This document shows positions 1 to 6,099 of a stretch of 6,666 nucleotides of DNA, piece after piece. This DNA is from Prevotellaceae bacterium (GTDB lineage: Bacteria; Bacteroidota; Bacteroidia; Bacteroidales; UBA932). The stretch spans positions 1 through 6,666 of the forward strand of contig JAIRLT010000252.1 in NCBI GenBank assembly GCA_031259225.1, written 5' to 3'. Within the stretch, counting starts at the first letter, position 1; each line of letters starts with the position of its first letter. The position numbers were made by a program, and so were the translations under genes. The notes under the pieces were generated by a model. It was not told the DNA's origin, did no database searches, and saw nothing but the letters and a program-made list of their open reading frames with translations.

Positions 1-1197
1 GGTAGCCGAAGCCACCCCCCACTGTTCAAAGGAAGTCGCGATACCCTGGTTGTATAAACTTTCGGCAGTGCCGCCCATATTCCAGCCGCGCATAGCGCCC
101 TCCGCCCGGAGGAAATACACTTCGGCGGCAGTCATCCATACAACCGGCGAGGTTTCGCTGGTCGTTAATACCACATTGGGCGCCGACATCGGCTTGAGGA
201 CTGCTTGGGAAGCATTCCTGATACCGTGCCGCACACCGTGGAAACCGCCGCCGGGAATGTCCGCCTGTGTGAAGTATTTCCCCTGCCGGGGGTCTTTGTA
301 GCCGGTTTGGAACATCCCGATACTTGCGTTCATCCGGTTGCTGTGGTACGAATGCGTGGTTATGTACAGCGGGTTGTAGATGCTCACTTCGGTCGTTGTT
401 TTGATACCTGCATTATGACTGTTCAGCGCCAGCAGCATTCCGCCGGCTACCGCTTCTTCGGCATACTGTTTCGCCAACGCCGGTTCTACATAGACTATCC
501 GCATGGCAAGGCGCAATTTAAGCGAATTGGCGAGGCGCAACCATTTCGACATGTCGCCGCCATAGACGAGGTCGAATTTGCTCAACAATTTTGCCTGCGG
601 ATTGACGGCAATCAACTCCTCCAGCACTTTTATCGCTGCATTGAGGTCGGCAAAGAACGACTTATAGATGTCTTCCTGGCTGTCGTAGGGCGTGGTCAGC
701 GAGCCGGTTTGCCCGAAACGGAGGTAGGGCAACGGTCCGTAAATGTCGGTAATGCGGTGCATCGCCATCACTTTAATGATTTGCGCTACAGCAAAAGCTT
801 CCGGGTCGGAGGTCTCTGCGTTCTGTTTAATGCCGTACCATTGCGGCATCACTTTCCGGAAAGCGACCTGAAACGCTGTTTCCGTCCAGTCGGAAAAATA
901 TAAATTATAGGTGGTGCCATTGTTGCAGGCGTTCCATGCTTCAATTCCCGCCATATAGCCGGAATAAATATCGCCAACCAAGTTCTGGGCACGCTGGAAT
1001 TCATTGGCGCCTTCGCCGCTGGTGGGCAGTACGTCGGCTTGCATTTTCTGCAAGAACCCGCCGATACCCAGGTTGTCGTATTGCAATGCTTCTGCCCCGA
1101 CCTTGCTTTTGTCGGTATTATAAGCATCATAATTACCCGTGCAGGATAATAGCATCCATGCACCGGCTATCGTTATTAACAGTATATTTATTTTCAT
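1..1197 (-). CDS. SusD/RagB-family outer-membrane nutrient-binding lipoprotein (3' end beyond window)
   Basis: This frame runs open from an ATG at 1197-1195 to the window edge, giving 399 residues with no stop. The N-terminus is a lipoprotein signal: a hydrophobic stretch ending in MLLSC, with Cys19 as the expected lipidated residue. After it come features of the SusD-like family with the 'Cys...NTD' start: FQRAQNLVGDIYSGY (67-81), DIYGPLPY (151-158), WLRLANSLKLRLAMR (219-233) and the late helix AEVYFLRAEGAMRGW (358-372). Family members are usually about 480-550 residues, so roughly the last 100 are missing. By family knowledge it sits on the outer leaflet and closes over the SusC barrel to capture ligand, here of unknown identity. 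It lies downstream of the susC-like gene on the same strand, but 170 bases away, wider than the usual near-adjacent spacing. The leader is AT-rich with no Shine-Dalgarno site. The family call is firm; the substrate is unknown. Confidence 0.93.
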   Translation of the reverse strand, partial: MKINILLITIAGAWMLLSCTGNYDAYNTDKSKVGAEALQYDNLGIGGFLQKMQADVLPTSGEGANEFQRAQNLVGDIYSGYMAGIEAWNACNNGTTYNLYFSDWTETAFQVAFRKVMPQWYGIKQNAETSDPEAFAVAQIIKVMAMHRITDIYGPLPYLRFGQTGSLTTPYDSQEDIYKSFFADLNAAIKVLEELIAVNPQAKLLSKFDLVYGGDMSKWLRLANSLKLRLAMRIVYVEPALAKQYAEEAVAGGMLLALNSHNAGIKTTTEVSIYNPLYITTHSYHSNRMNASIGMFQTGYKDPRQGKYFTQADIPGGGFHGVRHGIRNASQAVLKPMSAPNVVLTTSETSPVVWMTAAEVYFLRAEGAMRGWNMGGTAESLYNQGIATSFEQWGVASAT

Positions 1198-1241
1198 AAT
1201 TTGATGATTTAATTATTAATTGTTAATTGTTAGTGATTAGT

Positions 1242-1336
1242 TGGCGCGTCAGCCTTATTAACCATTAACCATTGTTCATTAGTTTCTGGATTGCTTCGGG
1301 CTTCGCCCTCGCAATGACGAAGTGGCGCGCCAGCCT
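1242..1336. repeat. 14-base direct repeat pair (TGGCGCGYCAGCCT) flanking a hairpin element
   Basis: Copy one at 1242-1255 is tggcgcgtcagcct and copy two at 1323-1336 is tggcgcgccagcct, a single mismatch. Copy two contains the perfect 10-base palindrome tggcgcgcca (1323-1332), which the mismatch breaks in copy one. Each copy is followed on the plus strand by a tract of 7-base units, so the duplicated unit may be larger than the direct repeat alone. The arrangement could come from insertion of a small element or duplication of a repeat unit. No transposase gene or long terminal inverted repeats are present. Confidence 0.75.
1290..1315. repeat. Imperfect GC-rich hairpin, dispersed-repeat-like (REP/MITE type)
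   Basis: The outer arms attgc (1290-1294) and gcaat (1311-1315) pair, and the inner arms gggc (1298-1301) and gccc (1305-1308) pair around a 3-base loop, with a small internal bulge between them. Read on the minus strand, the segment resembles the 'TCATTGCGAGG...GAAGCAATCC' type of intergenic repeat that I recall from many bacterial genomes, including Bacteroidota. That resemblance is from memory and was not searched. There is no T-tract on either side, so it is not a conventional terminator. Confidence 0.55.
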
Positions 1337-1369
1337 AACTCTTAGTTCTTAACTCTTAGTTCTTAACTC
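1337..1369. repeat. Tandem 14-base repeat abutting the susC-like stop codon
   Basis: The unit aactcttagttctt occurs at 1337-1350 and 1351-1364, followed by a partial copy aactc at 1365-1369. Each unit is itself two related 7-base halves (aactctt and agttctt). The tract overlaps two bases of the minus-strand TGA stop at 1370-1368. It carries further stop codons just downstream on the minus strand, so copy-number change would alter spacing to the susD-like gene rather than the SusC protein. Confidence 0.85.
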
Positions 1370-4300
1370 AGAATTGGAATTTCACATTAAAACCTACGCT
1401 CCGCAAACTGGGTTGCATGAAGTAATCCAAGCCTTGGTAATAAGTAGCGGTCGACGGAGTGATTTCAGGGTCGAAGGGCGCTTTACAGTAAATCATAAAA
1501 AGATTGTTGGCGGTCAATGCCACAGTGAGCCCTCCTATTTTATCATTAAATAATTTGCCGGGAAAGGTGTAGCTCAATGATACTTCTTTTATGCGTACGT
1601 TCGTAGCGCTGTAAACGTATTCCGACAGTACGCCGGTAGTTCCGCCGCCGGTAACTTTGTAATATTTTTCCGCATCCACCGTGCCGCCGTTAATGGGCAC
1701 GCCGCCATTGTCGCGCGCCGCAGCCGACTCCTCCGAAACGCCGAAACGATCCATGATAGCCTGCGTTACGGATAACCCAATGCCGCCCACACGTGCAGTA
1801 ATAAGGCAACTCAAGGAAAAATTCCGGTAGCTTATTGTATTATTCCAGCCGAGGTTGAACTTGGGCAACACCGAGCCGGCTTTCACCCAATGCTGCGCAT
1901 CGGACGAAACAGTACCCATGTTGGCATCTACTTTCGTATAGCCCGCCTCGTCTTTCTTCAGCGTCGATACGTAAACATCGCCCATCGTACCGCCTTTTTG
2001 CAGCACCATGCGGTAAGAGCCGTTTTCACTCGGCACAAACACATCCTGCGTTACCAGCGTACCGGTCGAAGGGTCTTTAGTTCCCGGCGGCACGAGTTCT
2101 TTAATTTCATTCTTGTTCATCGCGTAGGTGAGCGTGGACGTCCATTGCACCTTGCCGAACGTGTCGTCATAGGAAATCATGGCTTCCAGACCCCAGTTGT
2201 TCACCTTGCCGCCATTGATATAAAAGGTGTCGTATCCCGTACTCGCAGCCGGTTTCAGTGAAAACAACTGGTTGTAGGTATTGGAATAGTAGTAGGTCAC
2301 ATCAGCCTGCAGCCGCGAGTCGAACAACCGGATATTTACGCCCGCTTCAAACGATTTGGTCTTTTCAGGCGTCAAGCCGGTAGCCGGCAGGTAGGTTTGA
2401 TTGACAAACATCCCGTCTTTCACGCCGTAGCCTACTTTGGTAATATAGGGTTGCGGCGCATTGCCCACTTCACTGTACGAAGCGCGTACCTTGAGGAAAG
2501 ATATTCCGGTATTCCTCAAATCCGCCATTTCGCTAATCACCCCCGACAAACCCACAGAAGGATAGAAATACCCGCTTTGGGCGGCGCCGGCTAACTGCGA
2601 CGGAAAATCGGCGCGACCGGTAAGGTTCAGGAAGAGCATACTCCTGTAGCCGGCTTCCGCTGTGGCATACACCGACTGTGTCTGGATATGGAGGTCGTCT
2701 TCGTGCTGTTGCGACTCTGCGTGATTTTTCAATACATTGCTTACATGAAACAAATTCGGTACCCTTGCCAGGTGCCCTTCATAGCCGGTCAGGTAAGTGT
2801 GCGCATCGTTGATGGACGCGCCGGCATTGGCTTGCAGGCTCCAGTTGTCGAATTGCTTATTGATACTTGCCAGCACATCGCCGAATAAATTCCGGTTGGA
2901 TGTATTAAGAAGTAAATAATTCCCGTAATCGGAAGCATACAGTTGGGAAGTAGAAGCCGACAGTTTGCGCGTGTACCGCCGCTCGTTATTATCCAGCCGG
3001 ACGCGCCCGGCAATACTGAACCAGCCGGTAACCCGGTACTGGAGGTTTGCACCGGCAATAAAACGATTTTTATTGTTCTCAAACGCTTCGCGGTTGATAA
3101 TCCAATAAGGATTTTGCATGCCAAACTCCATAGCGCCGTAGGACCAGTATTGGGTTTTGAAGTGGCGCTCGGCATTGTAACGCTCGAACACCCGGTATTT
3201 TTCCATGTCATCGCCGCGCGGGAAAAGGTAAACAGGAATTAAGGGATTATGATACTGTCCCTGTACCACCCTGTTTTTGTCGTACTGGTTGATGTAACGC
3301 AAACTCAAATCCAGCGTCAGCTTGTCCTCGATTAACTCCGAAGAAGTGTTCGCCGTAATGTTGAAACGGTTGTATTCATTATTCGGGATAATCCCTTCGG
3401 CGGTTACATAAGCGCCGGAGACATATATTTTGTGGCGTTCCGTTCCGGCGGAAACGCTGATACTGTTGGTTTCGTTGTAACCCGTCTGGAAAAAGTCTTT
3501 CGGTTCATACGTGGAGGGATAGTACAGTTTCTGTCCCCAACTATAAAAGTCGCCAATAGCCGAACCATAGCGGTTTTGAAACTTCGGCATCACAAAAGGA
3601 CTGAGGAATTGGGTGCTGTTCGAATAAGTTACCCTCGGCTTTCCCTGCACGCCTTTTTTGGTGGTAATGATAATAACGCCATTCGATCCGCCGCTGCCGT
3701 AAAGCGCCGCCGCTGCCGCGCCGGTCAGTACCGAAATATCTTCGATGTCGTCGGGGTTGAGGTCGGCGATACCGTCGCTGTCGCCGCCATCGGGCATTTC
3801 GTAGATGTCGCCGGATTGCGAAGTTTGCAAGTAGGGCAGTGGAATACCGTCCAAAGCATACAAAGCATTATTTTCGCCGAAGAGCGACTTCGTGCCGCGC
3901 ATCACCACGCGCGACGAGCCGCCGATACCGGAGGCGCTGCTGTTGATTTGCACGCCCGCCACTTTGCCTGCCAAATTCTTGATAAAGCTGGCATCATTGA
4001 CCAACGTTACTATCGTCGAAGGAACTTTTTGCACATTGTAGCTAAGCGCCTTTTCCGAGCGACGGATACCGAGCGCCGTCACCACCACTTCGTCGAGGGT
4101 GGACGCCTCTTCTTCCAGTACTATATTATATACCGTTTGGCTGCCTACCGTAATTTCTACCGTATTATAGCCAAGGTAGGAAAACACCAGCGTCTGCCCC
4201 TGTTCGATACCGGTTAAATTGAAATGACCGTCCATATCCGCCACCACGCTTTTAGCAGTGCCTTTCAGGATGACGCTCGCGCCGGTGAGCGGCTGCCCGC

Positions 4301-4664
4301 TTTTATCCGTGATAGTGCCGGAGAGGTGTTTGTGCGGTTCTGCTTGTTGTTCCGGGATAATCAGGATATAATTATCCTTCATCCGGTAAGTAAATCCTGT
4401 GCCGGCAAGTATGCTGCCGAGCGTTTCGTCCAAAGACCGGTCGGTAATATTGAGGGCTATTTCTTTCGCGCCGTCAATGCGCGATGCGTTGTAAGCAATC
4501 GACATCTTCGACTGTTCTTCCACGTGCTGCAAGGCTTCTTTCAATGTAAGCCTGTCCTGGTTGATGGTGATCCGCACGTCCGACTGGGCGTAGGATGCCA
4601 CCGGTAAAAAATACACACATAAAATGGAAAGCAACGTTACGTTTGCTTTTCTGAGATGGTTCAT
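1368..4664 (-). CDS. SusC/RagA-family TonB-dependent outer-membrane transporter with STN signalling domain
   Basis: This complete 1098-residue protein has the full SusC plan. A signal peptide occupies residues 1-26 (likely cleavage VASYA|QS). A secretin/TonB short N-terminal (STN) domain covers about 30-103. A carboxypeptidase-regulatory-like beta-sandwich covers about 113-185 (GTITDKSGQPLTGASVILKG). The TonB-box-like DEVVVTALGIRR follows at 191-202. The plug, about 205-340, carries LAGKVAGVQI, RVVMRG, YALDGIPL and the SusC hallmark LNPDDIEDISVLTGAAAAALYG. The rest is the beta-barrel, ending in an aromatic Phe (FNVKFQF), as expected for barrel assembly. By family knowledge it imports a bulky ligand across the outer membrane using TonB-ExbBD energy, with the SusD partner as lid. 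The STN domain marks it as a signalling transporter matched to the upstream FecR. The ATG at 4664-4662 directly precedes the signal peptide. No frameshift or missing domain is seen; the substrate cannot be told. Confidence 0.97.
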   Translation of the reverse strand: MNHLRKANVTLLSILCVYFLPVASYAQSDVRITINQDRLTLKEALQHVEEQSKMSIAYNASRIDGAKEIALNITDRSLDETLGSILAGTGFTYRMKDNYILIIPEQQAEPHKHLSGTITDKSGQPLTGASVILKGTAKSVVADMDGHFNLTGIEQGQTLVFSYLGYNTVEITVGSQTVYNIVLEEEASTLDEVVVTALGIRRSEKALSYNVQKVPSTIVTLVNDASFIKNLAGKVAGVQINSSASGIGGSSRVVMRGTKSLFGENNALYALDGIPLPYLQTSQSGDIYEMPDGGDSDGIADLNPDDIEDISVLTGAAAAALYGSGGSNGVIIITTKKGVQGKPRVTYSNSTQFLSPFVMPKFQNRYGSAIGDFYSWGQKLYYPSTYEPKDFFQTGYNETNSISVSAGTERHKIYVSGAYVTAEGIIPNNEYNRFNITANTSSELIEDKLTLDLSLRYINQYDKNRVVQGQYHNPLIPVYLFPRGDDMEKYRVFERYNAERHFKTQYWSYGAMEFGMQNPYWIINREAFENNKNRFIAGANLQYRVTGWFSIAGRVRLDNNERRYTRKLSASTSQLYASDYGNYLLLNTSNRNLFGDVLASINKQFDNWSLQANAGASINDAHTYLTGYEGHLARVPNLFHVSNVLKNHAESQQHEDDLHIQTQSVYATAEAGYRSMLFLNLTGRADFPSQLAGAAQSGYFYPSVGLSGVISEMADLRNTGISFLKVRASYSEVGNAPQPYITKVGYGVKDGMFVNQTYLPATGLTPEKTKSFEAGVNIRLFDSRLQADVTYYYSNTYNQLFSLKPAASTGYDTFYINGGKVNNWGLEAMISYDDTFGKVQWTSTLTYAMNKNEIKELVPPGTKDPSTGTLVTQDVFVPSENGSYRMVLQKGGTMGDVYVSTLKKDEAGYTKVDANMGTVSSDAQHWVKAGSVLPKFNLGWNNTISYRNFSLSCLITARVGGIGLSVTQAIMDRFGVSEESAAARDNGGVPINGGTVDAEKYYKVTGGGTTGVLSEYVYSATNVRIKEVSLSYTFPGKLFNDKIGGLTVALTANNLFMIYCKAPFDPEITPSTATYYQGLDYFMQPSLRSVGFNVKFQF

Positions 4665-4796
4665 AAAAATTAATGGGTTAAATTTTATACTTAATTATTT
4701 ATTGTTACCCTTTCCGGGTAATTTGCCTTGTTTGGCTGCGGGGGTTGGTACGGGTTATGTTTTCATAGTAAATTTTTTTAAATTAAAAATTAAGTG
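4665..4796 (-). promoter_or_regulatory. AT-rich fecR-susC spacer with a small inverted repeat
   Basis: This 132-base spacer lies between the FecR stop and the SusC start. It holds the perfect inverted repeat ttaccc-tttcc-gggtaa at 4705-4721 (6-base arms, 5-base loop), about 40 bases upstream of the SusC ATG. No T-tract follows on the minus strand, so it does not look like a terminator; an operator or mRNA-processing hairpin is possible. The last 40 bases before the ATG are A/T-rich, as is usual for Bacteroidota translation starts, with no Shine-Dalgarno site. No convincing promoter was recognised. Confidence 0.4.
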
Positions 4797-5768
4797 TTAC
4801 AAGTTCTGCACGCCCTTATGCGGGGTGACAGTATAGTCAAACGCGCCGGCAACTGTGGCTATTATTTCCATAATTTCCTCCATAGTGGTTTCTTCTTGAA
4901 AATGGAAATTAAATTTATCGTTGCCTAATACAGCGGTATTATACTGGAATGAAACAGCAAATTTACGCTCCAACGCCGCAAGGACTTCCCCAAGCGTCGC
5001 TCCACGGAAAACCAGTTCGCCGCGTTGCCAGGCGGTCTCATCGCGGAGATTGACCCGACGGACGGAATAATTCTTCTGCTGCGTATTGTATGCAAACTGT
5101 TCGCCGGCATGGAGGATAAAGTCGGTTTGATTATCCGCCACCGTTACGCAGATGCTCCCGCTGACCAGGGTCGCTTTCACTTCGTAGTCGTCCGGATAAC
5201 CGGTAACGTTAAATTCGGTTCCCAGTGCGGCAACCGCCATGTGCTTCGACCGGACGATAAAAGGCGCTGCCGTATTTTTTGCGACTTTGAAATTCGCCTC
5301 GCCCGACAAATACAGCGTGCGTGTTTCCTGTCCGAAATTATCGGGATAAACAAAAAGCGTACCCGCGTTAGCCTGCACGACGCTCCCGTCGGGCAAGGTA
5401 ATGGCGCCGGAAGTCCCGTAATCCGTGAAATATTCGGTAAAGGTTACTTCCTGCGGGGCGCGGTGCGTAAAAACATACGTCCCCGAAAGCGCTATGATAA
5501 AAGCAATAGCCGCCGCATATTTCCATGCCGTAAAGCGTACCGTCTTTTTCTCTTTCGCAAATTGCAGTTTCAGTTTCAGCGACTCCAGCGACGCCCATGT
5601 ATCACCGGCAGGCACGCTGCCGGTACTGTTCCACAAATGCAGCAGGGCGTCTTCTTTTTCCACCGGAAACCGTTCGTCCGCCAACCATTGATGGAAATTG
5701 TCCCGCAAGGGCGCTTCCACGCCGGATTCGACGTACAATGCGATTATTTTATTAATGTATTTTTTCAT
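4797..5768 (-). CDS. FecR-family anti-sigma factor with C-terminal DUF4974-type domain
   Basis: This complete 323-residue protein is an inner-membrane anti-sigma regulator. The N-terminal cytoplasmic part (about 1-80) is helical, with a WLADERF segment typical of the family. One transmembrane helix lies at about 84-100 (YAAAIAFIIALSGTYVF), followed by the periplasmic FecR domain at about 112-210 with LPDGSVVQANAGT (125-137), YLSGEANFKVAKN (153-165) and VAALGTEFNV (179-188). The C-terminal DUF4974-like domain, about 247-318, opens with WQRGELVFRGATLGEVLAALERKF. Length and order match Bacteroidota FecR proteins. By family knowledge it holds an ECF sigma factor and, when contacted by the STN domain of its SusC partner, frees or activates it. 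The susC-like gene follows 132 bases downstream. No sigma gene lies immediately upstream, where it is normally found. The ATG at 5768-5766 gives MKKYINK; no upstream in-frame start is better. Confidence 0.95.
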   Translation of the reverse strand: MKKYINKIIALYVESGVEAPLRDNFHQWLADERFPVEKEDALLHLWNSTGSVPAGDTWASLESLKLKLQFAKEKKTVRFTAWKYAAAIAFIIALSGTYVFTHRAPQEVTFTEYFTDYGTSGAITLPDGSVVQANAGTLFVYPDNFGQETRTLYLSGEANFKVAKNTAAPFIVRSKHMAVAALGTEFNVTGYPDDYEVKATLVSGSICVTVADNQTDFILHAGEQFAYNTQQKNYSVRRVNLRDETAWQRGELVFRGATLGEVLAALERKFAVSFQYNTAVLGNDKFNFHFQEETTMEEIMEIIATVAGAFDYTVTPHKGVQNL

Positions 5769-5791
5769 TTTTGGTAACGTTCCCTTTACGC

Positions 5792-5821
5792 CAAAGTTTG
5801 CTTTATCTATATAACAACAAA
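5792..5821 (-). promoter_or_regulatory. Weak candidate Bacteroidota-type promoter for fecR
   Basis: On the minus strand a TTTG (5821-5818) is followed after 18 bases by AAACTTTG (5799-5792). The housekeeping consensus for Bacteroides is TTTG, about 19-21 bases, then TAnnTTTG, so the second element matches the TTTG half but has AA in place of TA and the spacing is slightly short. It lies about 25-50 bases upstream of the fecR ATG and downstream of the putative terminator, which is where a separate promoter would be expected. The assignment is by eye only. Confidence 0.3.
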
Positions 5822-5840
5822 CCCGCCGTTACTACGCAAC

Positions 5841-5870
5841 GAAAAAACAAATCCCGGTAAATACCGGGAT
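5841..5870 (-). terminator. Rho-independent terminator (minus strand) ahead of fecR
   Basis: A perfect 9-base inverted repeat, atcccggta (5851-5859) and taccgggat (5862-5870), is separated by two bases; in RNA it would form about 8 pairs with a 4-base loop. On the minus strand the stem is followed at once by TTTGTTTTTT, the classic terminator layout. It lies 230 bases beyond the stop of the upstream FISUMP-like gene and 82 bases before the fecR ATG. It could end transcription of the upstream gene or of a small RNA, or act as an attenuator in a fecR leader. Confidence 0.7.
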
Positions 5871-5912
5871 AATGGGCAAATTTTAGCCGGGTAGATTTTC
5901 GGCGCCTGAACA

Positions 5913-5943
5913 GTCCGGTATTGTGTAATAATCCCTACCGGAC
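5913..5943 (-). repeat. Perfect inverted repeat, possible RNA hairpin
   Basis: The arms gtccggta (5913-5920) and taccggac (5936-5943) are perfect 8-base complements around a 15-base loop. The ccggta/taccgg core is the same six bases found in the terminator stem at 5851-5870. The strand is assigned because the neighbouring genes and the T-tract are all on the minus strand. No known RNA family was recognised. Confidence 0.55.
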
Positions 5944-5947
5944 ATAG

Positions 5948-5975
5948 AACAGGGGCTTGTTTATTTTCCCCTGTT
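5948..5975. repeat. Perfect inverted repeat with 12-base loop
   Basis: The arms aacagggg (5948-5955) and cccctgtt (5968-5975) are perfect complements around a T-rich 12-base loop. On the plus strand the stem runs into ttttaatattt, a weak T-tract, but no plus-strand gene precedes it. On the minus strand it would be the first of three successive hairpins leading to the T-tract at 5841-5850. Confidence 0.5.
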
Positions 5976-6099
5976 TTAATATTTCGAGAACATTTTATTT
6001 TTTCATGGTTGTGGGCTGAAATCCTATGGGGGCAAGGAATGCAGCAGCTAAACGCTATTCGTTTGATCGTTTTGAAAAAATACAATTACATCTTTTTTT

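Larger units (their letters stand above)
1198..1367. repeat. Composite repeat-rich spacer between the susC-like and susD-like genes
   Basis: The spacer contains almost nothing but repeats. In plus-strand order: four 7-base units at 1212-1239 (attatta, attgtta, attgtta, gtgatta), a 14-base direct repeat at 1242-1255, four 7-base units at 1257-1284 (attaacc twice, then attgttc and attagtt), a GC-rich imperfect hairpin at 1290-1315, a second copy of the direct repeat at 1323-1336, and a 14-base tandem repeat up to the susC stop at 1337-1369. No ORF or clear promoter is visible. Since both flanking genes point the same way, a shared transcript through this region is the simplest reading. That is inference. 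Confidence 0.8.
5769..6099 (-). other. 331-base intergenic region upstream of fecR, no credible gene
   Basis: No reading frame here looks like a protein. The longest minus-strand frame (5807-6085) has an irregular composition, no recognisable motif, and runs straight through the terminator hairpin. The region holds the three inverted repeats and the weak promoter listed separately. The part from about 5976 to 6099, just after the upstream stop codon, is A/T-rich and shows nothing else that I can support. In particular there is no ECF sigma factor gene. Confidence 0.75.

Noticed and set aside
205..903. Plus-strand open frame of 232 codons opposite the susD-like gene
   Set aside because: The minus strand here encodes a clear SusD-like protein over its whole length; the plus product has shadow-type composition and no family features.
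849..1163. Minus-strand open frame of 104 codons inside the susD-like gene
   Set aside because: It is out of frame with the lipoprotein, which has a signal sequence, lipobox and family motifs across the same bases.
1290..1315. Terminator after the susC-like gene
   Set aside because: The stem has an internal bulge and no T-tract on the minus strand, and the partner susD-like gene lies downstream on the same strand.
1198..1367. CRISPR array as an explanation for the repeated spacer
   Set aside because: Repeats are 7-14 bases and mostly tandem, without regular unique spacers or cas genes.
3432..4217. Long plus-strand open frame opposite the susC-like gene (261 codons)
   Set aside because: It is antisense to the conserved STN, beta-sandwich and plug coding sequence. 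Its protein is rich in Arg, His and Val with no recognisable motif, as expected of a shadow frame.
5025..5777. Plus-strand open frame of 250 codons opposite fecR
   Set aside because: It is antisense to well-conserved FecR and DUF4974 motifs, and the translated product has no recognisable domain.
5807..6085. Minus-strand open frame of 92 codons between the FISUMP-like gene and fecR
   Set aside because: It runs through the inverted repeats and the terminator, has no motif, and is not an ECF sigma factor.
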